From Pyrrhoderma lamaoense (lineage: Eukaryota > Basidiomycota > Agaricomycetes > Hymenochaetales > Hymenochaetaceae): a stretch of DNA of 64,000 nt. The stretch is taken from positions 124,001-188,000 of the forward strand of contig NBAZ01000019.1 of NCBI GenBank assembly GCA_002794735.1, given 5' to 3'. Positions 61,183-64,000 of the stretch are shown here, in pieces. Each line of letters begins with the position of its first letter. Position 1 is the stretch's first letter. The position numbers and the translations under genes were made by a program. The notes beneath the pieces are model-generated. The model was not told the DNA's origin, searched no databases, and was given only the letters and a program-made list of their open reading frames with translations.

Positions 61183-62552
61183 TTACACGCCAGCACTTCT
61201 ATACCACTTTACCACTCCATCTTCTCCGCCGCTTACGAATACGCCAGATCCACCTGCCGCTCCGGAGGGTACGCCAGCACCTTGAGGTCTCCAAGCGACA
61301 GACCATACTTCGCCGGTCTCTTGTACAACGGATACCGTTGATCGTGTCCCGATATCCCATATCCTAATCGTCTTATCTGCAGATCTATGATCACCATACA
61401 AGAGACAGCGATAAGTCTTATTAGTATATAATAACGAAAGAGGAAAAAAGAGGGCTCTGAGTTGAATGCTTGAATTAATAGAAACACTTACCCAGACAAC
61501 GCCAACTTCCCATCGGGACTAAACGAAGAACTCAATACCCACGAACCATGCCCAGCCAGGGAGGCAACAGCACCCCCTCCACCCCCTCCTCCTCCGGTCC
61601 GCACATCAAATAGGGTGAGTCGTCTGTCGTCGGAGGCGGAGAGGAGGAGTGATGAGTCTGCTGACCATGAGACGGATCGGACACAGGCTGCGTGTGCGGT
61701 GTAAGTTGATAAAAGGGATTTTGAAGTGAGGTCAAAGATGAAGATTTGTCCTGTCTCGAGCGAGAGTGCTACTCTCGATCCATCTGGACTCTAGTGTAGG
61801 TCACAAGAGAAAAAGAGGTGGTGAAGATTAGTTTTAGTATAGGAGGGTGATAGGATTTTTGGATTTTTGGATATTGGATATAGGATTTACGTGTCTGTAG
61901 GAACTTACATGAATGACGCACATTCCCATTTTAGAACGACCACTCTCTAGTTTTGCTATTCTTTCGCCAAAGTTGGAAGGGTTGGCGGAATGTAAGGTGA
62001 CGTTTCCTGATCCGCCTGAGGCTGCATAGGTTTCTCCGTCAGGGTGTAAAGAAACGCTCCAAGCTTTTCGAGCGATCGAATTAGAAGACATTTAAATCAT
62101 TTTAGTCAACGGGAAAGAGAAGAAAGGATCGGTGTGATAGAGGATATAGATCACAGAACCTCAACATATACCAAACTTTAAGGGGGAAACACGTACCAGG
62201 TTCTTGATCAGTACCAGTCCTCACATAACTCTCATACTTCCCTACAACTTCACCACTCTCCAAGTCCCATAGGCTCGTTAACCCTCCAATGCCATTATAC
62301 AGTGCTTTGGTTCCTCGCATATTCACAGATACAGACGTGATCCCAACAGGATGCGATGGACTAACACGTATCGTTTGTCCTGAAGCAGCGTTCCAGCATT
62401 TTGCTGTAGCATCTGCTGAGACAGAGATGACTCGTTGTGGGTCGATCCATGCTAGTCCCCAGACTGCGTCACCATGTTCTATTTTTGTGTCGACGATGAA
62501 TACTAGTATTGAGGACTTGTAGACAAAGTTACTCACTTTCACTACAATCATG
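61183..62552 (-). CDS. SKI8: SKI8-like WD40 repeat protein
   Basis: Ski8 is a seven-bladed propeller in the Ski complex, which feeds RNA to the cytosolic exosome; fungal Ski8/Rec14 also serves in meiotic recombination. WD40 repeats are clear: EHGDAVWGLAWIDPQRVISVSADATAKCW, PVGITSVSVNMRGTKALYNG to LTSLWDLESGEVVGKYES, then AWSVSLHPDGETYAASGGSGNV, SPDGSRVALSLETGQIFIFDL, AHAACVRSVSWSADSSLLLSASDDRRLTLFD, GHGSWVLSSSFSPDGKLA and, in the last exon, SADKTIRIWDIGTRS and GEVWSVAWRPQG. The exon joint at AWSV uses the AAAAG acceptor near 62068. The start at 62552 (MIVVKVSNF) is tentative: it is not typical of Ski8, and a first exon further upstream is possible. A Gly run interrupts one blade loop. No frame breaks. 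Confidence 0.8.
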
Positions 62553-63098
62553 GGAATGAAGGAACTGCAGGCTCTGTTATTATGATCATATTTCATCAGT
62601 AAAATTTCGAAGGATATCCTAAAATGATCCCTACCATGATTTCTGATATTATACTCTACCCTATTTATACACAATTTCGAGAAGATCTGAATGAATGCAC
62701 AAATTCAAGTTCCTGGAATCCAAATAGTTTTGGTCACGGTACATTTCATGTGACGTGACGCGACGCGACTATCTCTAAAATTCTATTTATACTAACTCGT
62801 AAACTAGACCAAGTTACCACGAGTATATATATAAGTACAATGATATGCAGGATGAGTATATTATGTATAGGGGTGATTCTTATGCAAAGAGAAACCGTGA
62901 AAAGGACGAGGAGGATGGTAGAGTATAGACGTATTGTAATGTGCAAAAGTATTGTGGAGGGAGTACGAAAGAAAGATAAAACGATAACCCAGAGATATAG
63001 ATACAAGGATTGGAGGAAGTCACAGAGGGAGAAGAGCATAGCAAGAAAGCAGGTGAGAGAATGAGCCAAGGAATTAGAAGTTGTTTAGGAAGTGTGGA
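62553..63098. other. Intergenic gap
   Basis: It separates two minus-strand genes. It may contain the true first exon of the SKI8-like gene and its promoter, plus the 3' flank of the histone deacetylase gene. The frame at 62746-63069 has no motif. Confidence 0.4.
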
Positions 63099-64000
63099 CT
63101 ATGATCCTATACTGATCGCATCCGCTTGAGATCCATTGTCTCGTATTTCAGAATCGATATCAACGTCCATATCGTTACCATTAGGTATTTGGTCTTGCAA
63201 AATGCCGTTAGTACCATTGTATCTTCCAAATCCAGAGCTTGGCATTCCATAGTAGCCGCTATATGAGCCTCCATCACGTACAACAACTGTTCTTAATGCA
63301 GGATCCCAAACAGCTGAACTATGGAAGAATCTTCGTGCCGTCGTACTAGAATCTTCTGTCTTCGGTTTCGTTCCTAGAAGACTCATACGTTTATTATACT
63401 GATGAGGATAGAGGCTCCTTTTGCTCATACTCCTGATATGACTCCTACTCCTGCTACCTGAGGATCGAGCATCGTCATCCGAATCTGAAGCGGGAGACTC
63501 TGGTCCGTCATCGTCGCTGGATGAAGTTTCTGGGCGTCGTAAGCTGAATACTCGCCGGAAATGATCTGCCATTTTCTTTGTAAGATAGGAGATTGATGGA
63601 CTAGTAAAGATGCTTACTGCCAAGATTTTTGTCTAGTTCTTCCGATTCGTGGTCATTCGTTACAGTTTTCATTGAGGGGAAACCAAGGTGATCACCTAGG
63701 CTCTCCCCTGGAGTTTCATGCATCTGTACGGATGGCGCAAAAGGAAGAGCTGACATCTGCTTGAAAACTTGCTCTCTGGAATAACATTTAGTCAATAGAT
63801 GGGCTAGCCTGATCAGCTGATGCTTACTTTATACTATCTAGATATCCGTCTTTCGGATTAAGATCGTCCATGTTATTTTCGGCAACCTCCAGGCGGTACC
63901 GAGGTCCAAACCACTCAAAGTAAGAATTCCAGGGCAGTTTCCTGTCGATGGTATCTTCAATTCCAAGAGCACATGCGGTCTCATATGCCCAGGTTCTGGA
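63099..64000 (-). CDS. Class I histone deacetylase, 3' part only
   Basis: The gene runs off the right edge, so only the C-terminal part is seen. From 64000 inward: RTWAYETACALGIED, LPWNSYFEWFGPRYRLEV, NMDDLNPKDGYLDSIK, then after introns REQVFKQMSALPFAPSVQM, which match the end of the class I (Rpd3/Hos2) catalytic domain (compare the R-W-T-Y-E-T and YFGPxYxL motifs). The catalytic His-Asp residues lie outside the window. A disordered tail follows with an acidic stretch (SSSDDDGPESPASDSDDD), an Arg/Ser part and an end DNGSQADAISIGS. RFAPSVQM-like endings fit the Hos2/HDAC3 branch. These enzymes remove acetyl groups from histone lysines in repressor complexes. Confidence 0.87.

Noticed and set aside
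1..64000. Biosynthetic gene cluster, CRISPR array or integrated virus
   Set aside because: No polyketide, peptide or terpene synthase, no spaced direct repeats and no viral polymerase, integrase or capsid frame were found on either strand.

Overview
The window is nuclear DNA of a filamentous basidiomycete, most likely an Agaricomycete. The sequence basis is intron-dense genes with short GT-AG introns and pyrimidine-rich promoters. The gene content agrees: a myosin-motor chitin synthase with cytochrome b5-like and DEK C-terminal domains, a FunK1 kinase remnant, and DUF6593- and DUF6533-type proteins. I see no bacterial-style operons, tRNA, rRNA or CRISPR.

Layout. 1-2878 is AT-rich with no gene. 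2879-13489 holds secretory and cell-surface functions: the chitin synthase (-), a histidine acid phosphatase/phytase (-) and a PL14-type polysaccharide lyase (+). 13490-15006 is empty. 15007-25125 has a small membrane protein, an intronless protein with an alkyladenine-glycosylase-like domain, a Cys-rich low-complexity protein, a DUF6593 protein (-) and a GNAT-like protein. 25126-31541 is gene-poor: one mitochondrial-type protein (-), a broken FunK1 kinase and a 263-bp mariner-like MITE. 31542-45798 is denser: a membrane-anchored alpha/beta hydrolase, a WW-like membrane protein, a Nudix CoA diphosphatase tail to tail with a cyclophilin, an unknown membrane protein and a TPT/DMT transporter. 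45799-64000 carries a secreted ricin-B-type lectin, a tandem dual-specificity phosphatase, a 4.1-kb empty pyrimidine/purine-biased stretch, a DUF6533 membrane protein with long introns, a SKI8-like WD40 protein and the 3' end of a class I histone deacetylase.

The genes do not form a pathway cluster. Several belong to the general wall and secretory toolkit (chitin synthase, lyase, phytase, lectin, nucleotide-sugar-type transporter). The rest are housekeeping or lineage-specific.

One theme cuts across the window. At least eight otherwise well-conserved genes change reading frame without an intron, nearly always at a one-base run and nearly always as one missing base. I read this mainly as residual consensus error in the assembly, not mass pseudogenisation, so the affected genes are annotated as CDS with the break stated. 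The FunK1 locus is the exception and looks truly decayed. The most interesting biology is the second phosphatase domain with a shortened Cx4R loop, the glycosylase-like intronless protein, the 21-nt Nudix micro-exon and a possible 2-nt micro-exon in the DUF6533 gene. All gene models come from reading the sequence by eye; exon ends not given explicitly are approximate.
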